A DNA stretch of 35,665 nt from Cymbomonas tetramitiformis. Lineage: Eukaryota; Chlorophyta; Pyramimonadophyceae; Pyramimonadales; Pyramimonadaceae. Under the pieces are notes generated by a model, which saw nothing but the letters and a program-made list of their open reading frames with translations, did no database searches and was not told the origin of the DNA. The translations under genes were made by a program, and so were the position numbers. The stretch lies in contig LGRX02024801.1 in NCBI GenBank assembly GCA_001247695.2, positions 1 to 35,665 of the forward strand. Direction: 5' to 3'. Within the stretch, counting starts at the first letter, position 1. The number at the start of each line of letters is the position of its first letter. Of the stretch, positions 25,213 to 34,876 are shown piece after piece.

Positions 25213-26440
25213 GAAACGGGTGAAAACCCTATGGAAAAGCCCTATGGAAAAGGGAAAATGGATACTGGAGGTTATCTCGAAAACAAAAATTTTGAGTTTC
25301 CATCCCTATACTCACCCTTGGGAAGGTTTTCATTATTTTCCAGGGCATTCCATAGGGTGATTGTGCTTTCCATAGGGTTTTCCAAGGCATTCCATAGGGA
25401 TGATTGTGGCGTCCATACCTATGGAACGTTTTCCATAGGGATGGAAGGAATCGTATGGAAAATATCGTATGGAAAACCCTATGGAAACCCAATGGAAAGT
25501 CCTGGAATATCAAGCGCTTTCCGTACCTATGTCATCCCTATAGCCTTCCTATGGAAAGCCGTATGGAAAACCCTGTGGAAAAACACACGGATCTGTTCCA
25601 TCCCTATGATAACCCTATGCTGGCCCTATGGAACCTAATAGGTCATACCTATGGAAATCTTTTCCCCAGGCATGGTACCCCTTGGGAAACTTGTTTCCAT
25701 ACGGACGGTGTACCTATGGAAGCGAATTCCATAGGCGTAGTATCCCTTGGGAAGCAATCTTCCATACGGTCGATATACCTATGGAACGTTTTCCACAGGT
25801 ATGGTATCCCCTGGGAAAGATCTTTCCATACGGACATTATGCGTACGGAAGACGGGCCCATACACTTAGCGTCCCTTGGGAAATAGGTTTCCATACGGCC
25901 GACATACTTATGGAAAGGTTTTCCACTGGGTGGCTCACCTTTGGGAAAGATTGTTCCATAGGATGGCTATACCTATGGAAACACAATTCCATACGTGCTG
26001 TATACTTATGGAAAGGTATTCCATACGGATATTATACGTATGATTCCGTTAACAGCATCAGGAGTATACCTATGGAAACGCTTTCCGTAGGGTGACCCGC
26101 CCTATGGAATTCATATTCCATACGGTTATTATACTTATGGAGAGCATTTTCCGCAGGTGTACTATACCTACGGAAAGCTTTTTCCCCAGGGATACCATGC
26201 GTATGAAAACCGTATATTACAGGTATGGAAAACATCTTTCCCTACGTATGTTATCCGTATGGAAACTATTTACTATAGGCATAGTATAGGTATGGAACCA
26301 GTAAATATATATGGTTTCCATAGGCACGATATAGGGATAATATCGGGATGCTATACGTATGGAACTTAATTAATATTTACTTTCCATAGGCACAGTAGTG
26401 GGGCAGTATAGGGATACTGTACGTGTAGCACTGACTGTGT
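25213..26440. repeat. Left subterminal array of CCTATGGAAA / TTTCCATAGG motifs
   Basis: Many tens of degenerate copies of a 10-12-bp motif in both orientations, often paired head-to-head, spaced 10-60 bp. Part of the array (about 25860-26085) is present again in the same orientation at about 31850-32085, including GGGTGGCTCACC and the CATCAGGAGTATACCTA segment. In CACTA elements such arrays bind the element's TnpA-type protein. The long open frames here (YGKPYGNPME-type) are repeat artefacts. Confidence 0.85.
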
Positions 26441-27190
26441 AGCATACATATTGCACATTAGCAACATGCAGTGTGTTCACTATGTTTCCACTGTGCGAGA
26501 TAAACAAAATACTCGAGCATCTTTACTACGATTAACATGTATCTGGCTAGGCAGAAAGGAATACGAATGGGACTATCAAATTTTATCATACCAACGAATA
26601 CACAAAATAATGTTCTACTCGTGCACTTTCTATTTACAATACGCAAAATAATGTTCTTCTCGTGCTCTTTCTATTTACAAGATGCCAACCTAAACGTTGA
26701 CGTTGTACTCGAGGCCGTCGATTTTCTCCATCTCGCTTCGCTCCAAAACAACCGATCTAAAATGGAAAGTAAAGAGCCAACACTTAGTAAAAAAGCGGAA
26801 ACGCACAAAAGAATATTCTATTGAAAACATAAAGGACTTATCAACCTAGAATGTTTGAAGGGATGCTTGAAGTTGACGTTGTACTCGAGGCGGTCGATTT
26901 CCTCCATTTCGCCCTCCTCGAAAACAGCCAATCTGAAAAGGAAAGTAAAGAGCCAACACTTAGTAAAAAGCGGAAACGCACAAAATAAACCGTTATTGAA
27001 AACATAATTAACAACCGAGCAACCTCAAATAAATGCGAATATGAACGCGAGATGAAAACCTAATATGACTTCGCCACGCGAACGTTTTCAGCGGATCTGA
27101 AAAACGAAACCAACCAACTAACGTTTAGTAAAGAAGAAAGAAAATAGCAGTCGTCAACGAAAGAAGCAAAGGAAAGTAAAAGGGGGATGT
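26441..27190. other. AT-rich internal region with tandem duplications
   Basis: The stretch has few subterminal motifs. It holds a 42-bp near-duplicate (AAAATAATGTTCT.CTCGTGC at about 26604 and 26646) and a diverged duplication of about 165 bp (26687-26846 and 26847-27014). Both large copies can encode VDVVLEAVDFLH followed by ESKEPTLSKK, and a weaker third trace lies near 27100-27150. It could be remnant exons of a second transposon protein; the KKRKRTK end resembles a nuclear localisation signal. No intact gene is seen. Confidence 0.5.
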
Positions 27191-27257
27191 GGAGTGAGTT
27201 GGATTTGAACCAACTATTTCGAGTGCAAAGGACTCGCGGGAATTTCCCGTTCACTCC
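27191..27257 (-). tRNA. tRNA-like sequence without normal D-arm, possible anticodon UUU
   Basis: On the minus strand a 7-bp acceptor stem (GGAGTGA/TCACTCC), a 5-bp anticodon stem (CGAGT/ACTCG) with 7-nt loop CCTTTGC, a 5-nt variable loop and a 5-bp T stem (GTTGG/CCAAC) with loop TTCAAAT all pair perfectly. GGTTCAAATCC is a good B box. The D-arm region is only 14 nt (ACGGGAAATTCCCG) and cannot form a normal D-loop, position 33 is C instead of U, and no CCA is encoded. It may be a tRNA pseudogene, an organelle-derived tRNA or a tRNA-derived repeat. Confidence 0.45.
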
Positions 27258-27860
27258 TAGTCAAAGTTTCACGCATGCCAAGTATGAGCGCGCGAAGCAC
27301 ACACAAAATAATACACACGCATAACCAAAACATGCACTGCAAACCAGTGCCATATTGCAACCTGTGAGAATTAAAAATATCACAGCACGCAACTCACTGG
27401 CGAGGCTGCTGCAACATTGCTGACGGCGGACTGTGAAGAGTGCAATAACGTGAGTTTGAACTTGACCGTTCAGAAAAATCGAAGTGCTCAAAAACTTTGC
27501 CGTTCAGAAGTCACATCGGATCGACTCGTCATGCGAGCACGATCGACGATGACGACGATGATGACGATGCGATGTCTCAGACTCTCATCATCAGTGACAT
27601 TGCATCGGAGATAATCGACTTATAAAATTTAAACTGGGATTAAATGTAATCAACCCTTCGTAATGGTCTAGAGGTGGCCGTCGTTCTCAGTCTCAATCGA
27701 ACCTATGAGATCCCGATTTTTTTTGAAGTTCCAGAAATAAAATCTCGACTAGCCAAAATTGCGCATACAGGCCGCAATTTTGTTTTTTTGCCCCCCTCGT
27801 CAGTGAACAAATGGTTTGTTTTCTTGGGGGTGATCGAACAGGCTCATTTTATTTGGGGGG
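27258..27860. other. Transposon interior, nothing recognised
   Basis: Mixed-composition stretch with no convincing ORF. It includes a GACGATGACGACGATGATGACGATG simple-sequence patch near 27545-27570 and homopolymer T tracts near 27718 and 27782. Confidence 0.4.
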
Positions 27861-28740
27861 TTTTTGGCGGCGGTAGGGGGTCTTCCATAGGGGTTTCCAT
27901 AGGGATAGGCTCTGGATTTCCCATAGGGCACACCACTTTTTCCACAGGCTCCGGATTTTCCATATGGTACATTGGTGATGTTTTTTAACCTGTTTCCAGG
28001 CCATTCCACAGGTATGGACGCCACTATCATAGGGATGATCTCTGTGGCATTCCTTAACAGTGTAATTCTGCATTTTCCATAGGCATTTTCCAAGGGCGAG
28101 CGTAGGGCTGTTATAGGGTCCAAAAAAATCCTGTTTTAACCTGCCCTATTTTTCATTTTTTTGATTCCATCCCTATAAATTACCTATGGAATCCCGGAAA
28201 TGGGGTGAGCCAACCTATGATCCCCCTGTGGAAACGATTTCCATTGGGGCCTGTGGAAAATTTTCCAGAGCCATTCCATACGATTTTCAGATAGGGGATT
28301 TAAAAGTGCCCTATGGAAAGGTTTTTGCCCTATGGAAAGCCAATGGAAATGCGTTCCCATAGGTTTTACATAGGATATTTCCATCCCTGTGTAATTATTT
28401 CCAGCCCTACGGACGCCACTATTACAGGGTTAACACCTCGACCGTTCATAGAATATCAACCCAATATCCCTATGGAAAATTCAAGTTATTTTCCCATAGG
28501 TTGTATAGGGCGGGCATCCCTATGGAACCAGAATACAGCATTCCTAACGTATGTCCACCCTATGTCCACCCTATGTCCACCCTACGTTCATGGTATGGAA
28601 GGTATTGAACACCTTCCATAGGGATGTCATTGGGCGGACCGCCCTATGGAACACATCGTATTGTTTCCATGCCTATGCCCACCCTACGCCCACCCTATGA
28701 CCACCTCATGATCACCCTATGCCTAGCAAATGAAAAGTTA
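27861..28740. repeat. Internal CCTATGGAAA motif array upstream of transposase-like gene
   Basis: Dense TTTCCATAGGG and CCCTATGGAA copies resembling the subterminal arrays, changing near 28555-28720 to CCCTATGTCCACC / CCCTATGACCACC forms like those in the introns further on. It lies just upstream of the transposase-like gene and may be its promoter and leader. Confidence 0.75.
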
Positions 28741-29141
28741 AAAAGGAAGCAACGGTTCCAAGTAGTCATGCGTGCTGGTATGGATGGTGTGTTGTGGGCC
28801 AGTATTAAACAACCACGGGGTCGACATGCCACCATGTCCTTGCACCGTGTGCCGACTACAAGTTGAAAAACCTCTTCGAACGATACAACGACATACGAAG
28901 CTATACAAGAGATGGCAAGGAGCGGTATACATGGGGGAAAGTAGTAGTGAAGACGATACTTCAAGTGATGACGGGGGTGACCGTAATGGTGGTGATGGTG
29001 GTTCCCTTGGAGGTGATGATGACATGGAAGATGCCAATGCAGAAGCGGACGAAATTCTCCAGGATCATTTGAGAAAGCTGGAAGAACATTGTGCCCGTCT
29101 CCTAAGTCCTGCTGCCAACGATGAGGATATGGATAACCAAG

Positions 29142-29531
29142 AGGTACCCCTCTTTCTGTATTTCCCAAGGGTGGGCGTACGTATGCCAACAGGTGGGCAT
29201 AGGTTGGGAAATCGTTGAACGTTTCCATAGGGTGGGAACAGGCATTCCCAGAGGCGGGTGTAGGTAGAGCGCTGGGTAAGTATGCCTATGGAAAGCATTG
29301 GACGTTTCCAGTGGGTGGGCATAGGGCGGGCATTGGGCGGGCATAGGTTGGGAAAACATGGAATGTTTCCATAGGGTGGGCCTGAGCATTCCCAAGGGCG
29401 GGTATAGGTGGTTCACTGGGTAGGCATGCCTATGGAAAGCATTGGATGTTTCCATAGGGTCGGCATAGGGTGGGCATAGGACGGGCATAGGGTGGACATG
29501 CGGAGGGAAATGCCTTTTTTTTATTTTGCAG
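29142..29531. repeat. Proposed intron 1 filled with TGGGCATAGGGTGGGCATAGG-type repeats
   Basis: From GTACCC after ...CCAAGAG to TTATTTTGCAG. The interior is a degenerate array of GGGTGGGCATAGG and TTTCCATAGGG motifs, plus a duplicated segment of about 160 bp (GTTTCCATAGGGTGGG...GGCATGCCTATGGAAAGCATTGGA at about 29220-29310 and 29365-29455). Confidence 0.6.
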
Positions 29532-30091
29532 TTCCTGTAAAGTTGGGGATGCCTCTCGTGATTTCACAGGTCGTTGATCACGTCTATGCCGAGAAGGTTT
29601 CAACAATGCATCGTCTTGTCATTGATCTGCTGGAAACGAAATCCGAGCACAATGCTACCCAATCCATGTTTGATCAAATCTTCAATCTCATGCGGCAAAC
29701 GGTGATTGGCAACGTTGACATCATCGGCAATCAGAGACGGAAATGGTTTCCCGACCTCCTTCAAACAAGCTTTGTCTATGTGGAAGGATTTTGCCCTGCC
29801 GTACCATACCGCCGACGTTTGCAGGAATGAATGCATGATCTTCACTCCGGGCCGGCATGACGACCTTACCCAGTGCCTCCATTGCCACAAACTTCGGTGT
29901 CACCCCAGCTCTCGACGTAACGGACGGCTTATTCCGGGAAAGCCGTACAAGGTATTTAGGTTTTGGCGCTTGGACGAACTCCTGCCGATGCTATATTTGA
30001 TACCAGAGATGGCCGAGCTCTTGGTATCATGGAAGATAACTACACCCGCGGAGAACGACGATCTGCCGGTTGTGACTACGTTTCACATGAA

Positions 30092-30353
30092 CGGTATGTA
30101 TACCTAGACTCACCCTATGTTCACCCTACGTCCGCCCTATGCTATCCCTGTGATCACCATAGGGAATGGGAATCTCAAAGTTTCCCGCCCTATGCCCACC
30201 TTATGCCCACCCTATGTTTACCCTATGCCTTTACTATGTATCGGTTCCGTACGTATACCGTGCCTATGGAAAGCTTCTTCCATAGGGAGAACATAGGTAT
30301 GGAAACGTCTGGCTGCACTGTACGTTTGTTTATGTGTTATGTATGTCGCAGGT
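30092..30353. repeat. Proposed intron 2 filled with CCCTATGCCCACC-type repeats
   Basis: Starts GTATGTATAC after ...CACATGAACG and ends TGTATGTCGCAG. Inside are CCCTATGTTCACCCTACGTCCGCCCTATG and similar units, the opposite strand sense to intron 1. Confidence 0.6.
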
Positions 30354-30497
30354 CAGATGCTAGAAAAACAGCTGATGCTAGTCCGTGGCATATATGCTTC
30401 AATATCTAATGAGAAGGTTGCACCATACACTGGGCCACAAAAGCGACGAGTGGAGGTGATTGGCAAGCAAACACCGATAACCTTGGATGAAGGTACG

Positions 30498-30693
30498 CAG
30501 TGCCTTAGATGCCTTTGCAGTAGATGTCCGCCCTGTGCCCACCCAATGGAAATCTTTCCCGCCATATGCCCGCCCTATGCCCACCCTTGGAGCTGAAAAG
30601 AAATATTCCATCCCTGTGCTCACCCTATGCCTCCCCTATGCCCACCCTTTGAAATTCGTAACCATCTTATGCCCACCCATTGATCACCCACAG
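30498..30693. repeat. Proposed intron 3 filled with CCCTATGCCCACC-type repeats
   Basis: Lies between GATGAAG|GTACGC and CACCCACAG|GTGACA. Contains CGCCCTATGCCCACCC and CACCCTATGCCTCCCC units in the sense orientation. Confidence 0.55.
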
Positions 30694-31034
30694 GTGACAT
30701 AAAAGGTATACGGAAGTATATGCGCACGAATTGCCCATGGGCCCAGCTCCTGCAAAACGACTTTGACACCAAACTCGCTGAATGGAAGCGATTGAGTTTG
30801 AGAGAACGGCGGATCATGCCACGACCCGTCATCCAAGATCTGGAGACATGGCGGTTGAACCGGTTGACGAGGGAATGTCGTCCTTTGAGTACCAAGGAGC
30901 GTTGTTATGTCTACATGGACGGTGTGATGAAGAGTCGGCACGTGAAAGTCGGACGAGACACTTTTCGTACGCGATCCGCCGACCGCCACCTCACCACCTG
31001 TCAACGATACATAAAGGCAATCTGTGATACCCCA

Positions 31035-31306
31035 GTAAATGGATTGAATGCCCATGAAGACAGGTCGTTCATCCGATGCCCACCCTATGTTCGCCCTATA
31101 TTGGCCCTATGCCTACCCTGTGTTCGCCCTACAACATCCCTATACCGTAACATATATCATAGATCATGCGTATGCTCACCCTGTGCCCACCCTATGACCA
31201 CCCTACACCCTCCCTATGATTACGAGTTAAGCTTTCCCACTCTGTGTCCGCCCTATAGCCGCCCTATGTCCACCCTGTGCCCACCCTATGCTCACCCTTT
31301 GGAAAG
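31035..31306. repeat. Proposed intron 4 filled with CCCTATGTTCGCC-type repeats
   Basis: From about GTAAATGG at 31035 to a 3' site just before the CGYGELL exon. Nearly all the sequence from 31075 to 31300 is 12-14-bp units such as CACCCTGTGCCCACCCTATG. Confidence 0.55.
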
Positions 31307-31769
31307 TATGTGTTGCGGGTACGGCGAGCTTCTGAAAATTTATAGCATCCCGGTTGGCAGGAAACAATTGGTTTTCCTCAAAGTAAGATGGTTTCCATTG
31401 AAGGCAGCATTTCAAGATACCGTGGCGAACAATATGATGTTGAGGTCGGACTTGCCATGGGACCTTTCCGAGGTTTTCATCCAAGCATTTGAGATTGAGT
31501 GCTTGGTGTGCATTGTACCCATTCCATGGAACTTTGACCGGTTCATCACGACCAAGAGAATTCCAGCTGGACGACCCGATGCAAATAGGTTGGTATATTA
31601 TCTCGGCGAGCACAAACTCGGTTTCAATGATCCACCATGGAGATATGATAAAGACAAGATGATGCTCATATTAGATAGGCATGTAGATTTTGTGGGCGAC
31701 TTACATGACGAATAACTTGTTCATTTCATAGATGGAATTATTCTGTATATTAATATGTATATATGTAGT

Positions 31770-32835
31770 AAAAGCCCTATGGAAAGCCTGGATATATCAT
31801 GAATCATCACCCTATGCTCACCCTATGAAACCTGAATGGTTATACCTATGGAAACCCTTTCACAGGTACGGTATCCCTTGGGAAACATGTTTCCATACGG
31901 ATGGTATACCTACGGAAGACCTTTCCACTGGGTGGCTCACCCCTGGGAAAGCTCATTCCATAGGCTGGCTATACCTATGGAACTCGGTTCCATACGTACG
32001 GTATACGTGTGGAAACGTATTCCATATGGATACTATAGGTATCGACTTTGCCACCTGTATCAGGAGTATACCTACGGCATGGTGCACCCTGTGTTATCCC
32101 TATAGCTAACCCTATGGAAACCCCTATGGAATTACGTCTTTATTGACCGAGAATACGCAGAATGAATTGTATATTTCCATAGGTATACTATCCCTATGGG
32201 GACCCTATGGAAAGCCCTATGGAATTACGTTGATATTCCCGAGAATACGCAGAGTGAATTATACGTTTCCATAGGCCTACCGTACCTATGGCATCCCTAT
32301 GGAAGGCCCTATGGAATTACGACTTTATTCCCGAGAATACGCAGGGCGAATTGTACATTTCCATTGGTGTACTATCGTAATGCCCGCCCTATGGAAAACC
32401 TTGTGGAAAACTCATAGTATACGCTAAGTTTCCATAGGTGCGCTATCCGTACGCCCGCCCTACGCCCGCCCTTGGACATGCCTATGGAAAGCGTATGGGA
32501 AAGTTATATTTTCCATAGGGCTTTCCATCGGCCCCCTATGCCTATAGCCGCCCTATGGAAGGGTTTACATTTTCCATAGGGTTTTCCATAGTCCTGGTTA
32601 TGCCTATAGTCATCCTATGGAAATGTTTACTTTTCCATAGGGTGATTATACGGCCTTCCATGCCTATGGAACGTCCTTTTCCATAGGCATACAGCCCTAT
32701 AGAAACCCTATGGAAACTCCAAAAGGGGGTATCCCTATGGAAATACCCTATGGAAAACTTTCCAAGCCTTTGGAAAATATTTCCTGATTTTCCCGAGCGT
32801 TCCCAAGGGCGGGCATAGGGTGGGCACAGGGATGA
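31770..32835. repeat. Right subterminal motif array
   Basis: Dense CCTATGGAAA / TTTCCATAGG motifs in both orientations, mirroring the left subterminal region. It contains the direct duplicate of left sequence noted above (31850-32085) and the 93-bp tandem block. Toward the end the motif is extended to CCCTATGGAAA...TTTCCATAGGG pairs that could form short hairpins. Confidence 0.85.
32108..32387. repeat. Three tandem copies of a 92-95-bp unit
   Basis: Units start CCCTATGGAA at 32108, 32203 and 32295, with a partial one at 32388. Each holds a conserved CCTATGGAATTACG, then GAGAATACGCAG, then GTTTCCATAGG-like segments, so each unit is a paired forward/reverse motif with a unique spacer. Confidence 0.85.
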
Positions 32836-32878
32836 CATGCCTATGGAAAGCTTTCCCAAGGGTTGCAGATCTGTAGGG
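32836..32878 (-). repeat. Right terminal inverted repeat (43 bp)
   Basis: Perfect reverse complement of 25170-25212, ending ...CTGTAGGG. It is followed directly by the CTT target duplication copy at 32879-32881. Confidence 0.92.
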
Positions 32879-33280
32879 CTTACAGTCTTCAATCTTCTGG
32901 TGGCATACACGTATGCGCAGCTGCAACGCATCGCCCAGTGCCGTGGGGTCAACCCCTTCACGCAGGGTGATGCGATGGAGCTTGCAAAAAGACTGTACCC
33001 GTTCCCAGGAGCTTCTGACGTTCTCCTCACGGTTCCCGAGCGCGACAGCTTCACACCGTTTAGTCATCATCGCTGAATCAGCCGGTGATGGGGATTCCAA
33101 TTCTTCCATAGCCGCCGTCCAGCAATCCGCCAAGTTCACCAGATCCTCAATCGTGCACCCGTGTCTTTCGCACTGGTTCTGCACCATACGAAGGGTGGCC
33201 ATACAGCATGCGGCCCAGACAAGCAGGCACGCCTTCTCCAGGTCAACCAATACGCAGTCCCCGTTGGACCCGCAGGACAT
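32879..33280 (-). CDS. N-terminal part of the transposon-split host gene
   Basis: From ATG 33280 (MSCGSNGDCVLVDLEKACLL) to Lys134, whose AAG codon at 32881-32879 is the right copy of the target duplication. The frame continues artificially into the transposon for another 47 codons. The sequence is helical, with several cysteines and no recognised domain (VQNQCERHGCTIEDLVNLADCW; WERVQSFCKLHRITLREGV). Joined at the duplicated AAG codon to the frame at 25169 it gives an uninterrupted reading frame of 784 codons. With the insertion present, the gene is broken unless the element is spliced out or excised. Confidence 0.7.
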
Positions 33281-33430
33281 GGGAGGGGCACCACGTGCAT
33301 GCCTAGCCCCTCCAGATCTTTGGGTAGCCCCGACTGCACGTGAAGAACCCTACATGGCGTATCCGCATGTGGATGGCACGCCATTGATACCTGGCCAACA
33401 TACTGCGCCCCGCACCGACCCACCCGGGAT

Positions 33431-33581
33431 ACCCCACCCCATCCCACCCACGATTTTAAGCGCCGCTGCTCACCCTTTGGCCGCTGATTCGCAACCGCAG
33501 ATGAAGCAGCATAAGGCACGGCGCCGGGGAGAGCGCCCCACGCGCCACGCGCCTGATTCGGCGCGGAGCGGAGCAGCCTCC
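33431..33581. mobile_element. SINE-like short interspersed element, copy 2
   Basis: Matches copy 1 from about AGCGCCGCTGCTCACCC through GCCGCTGATTCGCAACCG to GGAGCAGCCTCC with scattered differences. The 5' part is more diverged (ATTTTAAGCG replacing ACTCGCAGCG). No clear target duplication was seen. Confidence 0.6.
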
Positions 33582-33712
33582 CCGATACAATCGGTCCCCA
33601 CCCCGTGCATGCACACAGCACCGTCGGGTACATGCATAATCAGATCTTGCGACATTGCATCATAATGACTTTTGAGGTCCACCACGGCAGGCCGTCCAGG
33701 GCGGTCTCATAC

Positions 33713-33745
33713 ACACACGCACACGCACGCACGCACGCACGCACG
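33713..33745. repeat. Microsatellite (ACAC/ACGC)n
   Basis: Short run of ACACACGC and ACGC units. Simple sequence, of no further interest. Confidence 0.8.
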
Positions 33746-33827
33746 CGTTTTACACACAAAGATGATTTATGCTCAATATTGTTACATCTCATTACATTAC
33801 GTTAAGTGCGCAAACAGGCCGAGCATG

Positions 33828-34223
33828 TTAATTGGTGTCTTCTTCGCTAGTTTCACTAACATACTCCTCATCATCGTCGGACGGATCCGTGTGTGTCGGA
33901 CACTCCGCCTCCGATTCCACAATTTGTGCATACTCCTGCCACTCCAGCCAATGCTCCCTTCGCGGGTGATACAGCCGCACGACCACGTAACCGTTTGGGG
34001 GCCGCTCTCCAAATTCTCCATCATACGTCCCTTCGGGAACATCATGTTCCGTGGGCGCCGCGGTCCATACGTGGTCTGGGTTGAATCCGACAATTTTCGC
34101 TTCGATAATCCAGGGCGCCGGTACGAACCGGCTTTCATGAAGCGTCACCGACCATCCAATACGCACAGGCAGCGAGCCCCCGTTCTCCGTGTTGACCCAT
34201 GTATGCTGCCACGCATACCACAA
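33828..34223 (-). CDS. Host hypothetical protein with acidic tail
   Basis: A frame of 131 residues. It has a compact, tryptophan-rich body (WIIEAKIVGFNPDHVW, GYVVVRLYHPRREHWLEW) that looks beta-rich, then an acidic end (SDDDEEYVSETSEEDTN). The body has the flavour of small Tudor/PWWP-like barrels, but I cannot assign a family. It could be the final exon of a longer gene, since GC-rich repeats lie upstream. Confidence 0.45.
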   Translation of the reverse strand: MWYAWQHTWVNTENGGSLPVRIGWSVTLHESRFVPAPWIIEAKIVGFNPDHVWTAAPTEHDVPEGTYDGEFGERPPNGYVVVRLYHPRREHWLEWQEYAQIVESEAECPTHTDPSDDDEEYVSETSEEDTN

Positions 34224-34261
34224 AATACACGTTCAACGCTAGGGATCACAACCCCCATCGC

Positions 34262-34710
34262 GCGCAGCCTCCCCGCACCCTTTGTCCCTGGGTCCTCTGG
34301 TCCTTGCGTGCACACTATGCACCTGTCTACTGTACGCGCACCCTCACCCATCCCTCCCCACCCACGACTCGCAGCGCCGCTGCTCACCCTTTGGCCGCTG
34401 ATTCGCAACCGCAGATGAAGCAGCCTATAACACGGCGCCGGGGAGAGCACCGCACGCGCCACGCGCCTGATTCGGCGCGGAGCGGAGCAGCCTCCCCGCA
34501 CCCTTTGCCCCTGGGTCCTCTGGTCCTTGCATGCACACTCTGCACCTATCTACTGTACGCGCACCCTCGCCCATCCCTCCCCACCCACGACTGGTTGGCC
34601 AGCAGCCTCCCCGCACCCTTTGTCCCTGGGTCCTATGGTCCTTGCGTGCACACTATGCACCTATCTACCGTACGCGCACCCTCGCGCATGCATCCCCAGC
34701 GACGATCGCA
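34262..34710. repeat. Direct repeats of about 110 bp with SINE-like copy 3 (34338-34495)
   Basis: Three copies of GCAGCCTCCCCGCACCCTTTG... through GGTCCTTGCGTGCACAC and ACGCGCACCCTC start near 34262, 34487 and 34603. The SINE-like copy overlaps the first junction, since its start (GCACCCTCACCCATCCC) is the end of one unit and its end (GCAGCCTCC) the start of the next. The array may have grown by recombination between element copies. Confidence 0.7.
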
Positions 34711-34876
34711 ACCACAGGTTGACACTTTGAAGGACACCGAAAACATCCACGCATGATCACTTTTAAAGAACAAATAACAAGTTGTAAGTTAACAACCTAA
34801 CAAAAGGCCAGCGGAGACTCAGTAGCATGTACATAATGTACTATTCACATAATGTACACACATGTTGAAAAGAGGT
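34711..34876. other. Short intergenic stretch, nothing recognised
   Basis: About 165 bp of AT-richer sequence downstream of the RING-type gene (minus strand), probably its 3' region. A near-duplicate of TAATGTACACA / ATAATGTACTATTCACATAATGTACACA is visible. Confidence 0.35.

Larger units (their letters stand above)
28826..31715 (+). pseudogene. Tnp2/EnSpm-type transposase-like gene, spliced and degenerate
   Basis: Proposed exons: 28826-29141 starts MPPCPCTVCRLQ with a zinc-finger-like C.C..C...RH, then an acidic stretch. 29532-30091 includes ALPYHTADVCRNECMIF and DDLTQCLHCHKLR, matching the Tnp2 zinc-binding region, then ELLPMLYLIPEMAELLVSW. About 30354-30497 follows. 30694-31034 has IRKYMRTNCPWAQLL and FRTRSADRHLTTCQ. 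About 31307-31715 has CGYGELLKIYSI...VFLKVRWFP, resembling DUF4216. A frame change is needed near 29706-29760, and no DDE catalytic core is seen between the second and third exons. The gene is probably inactive or a truncated derivative. Splice junctions are guesses from GT/AG sites and frame. Confidence 0.62.
25170..32878. mobile_element. CACTA/EnSpm-like DNA transposon, 7,709 bp, inserted in a host gene
   Basis: The ends are 43-bp perfect inverted repeats starting CCCTACAG. The element is flanked by CTT duplications, is less GC-rich than its surroundings, holds a Tnp2-type transposase-like gene and has dense subterminal repeats. All of these fit the CACTA/EnSpm superfamily, although the tip is CCCTACAG rather than CACTA. 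The insertion interrupts a minus-strand host gene between codons that join in frame when the element is removed. The perfect terminal repeats argue for a recent insertion, while the internal transposase gene looks degenerate, so it may have been mobilised in trans. Confidence 0.85.

Noticed and set aside
25039..26095. Long plus-strand open frames in the left transposon end (YGKPYGNPME-type products)
   Set aside because: They are translations of the CCTATGGAAA repeat in whichever frame lacks stops; overlapping frames exist on both strands.
27545..27570. GACGATGATGACGATG stretch as a coding acidic tract
   Set aside because: Simple-sequence patch without a supporting frame on either side.
32108..32387. 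CRISPR-like array
   Set aside because: Units are 92-95 bp with internally paired motifs and no short constant repeat with unique spacers; the context is a eukaryotic transposon.
33672..34418. Plus-strand frame of 248 residues over the microsatellite and repeats
   Set aside because: It begins in the (ACGC)n tract and runs through a minus-strand gene and the SINE-like repeats. The composition is repeat-derived.
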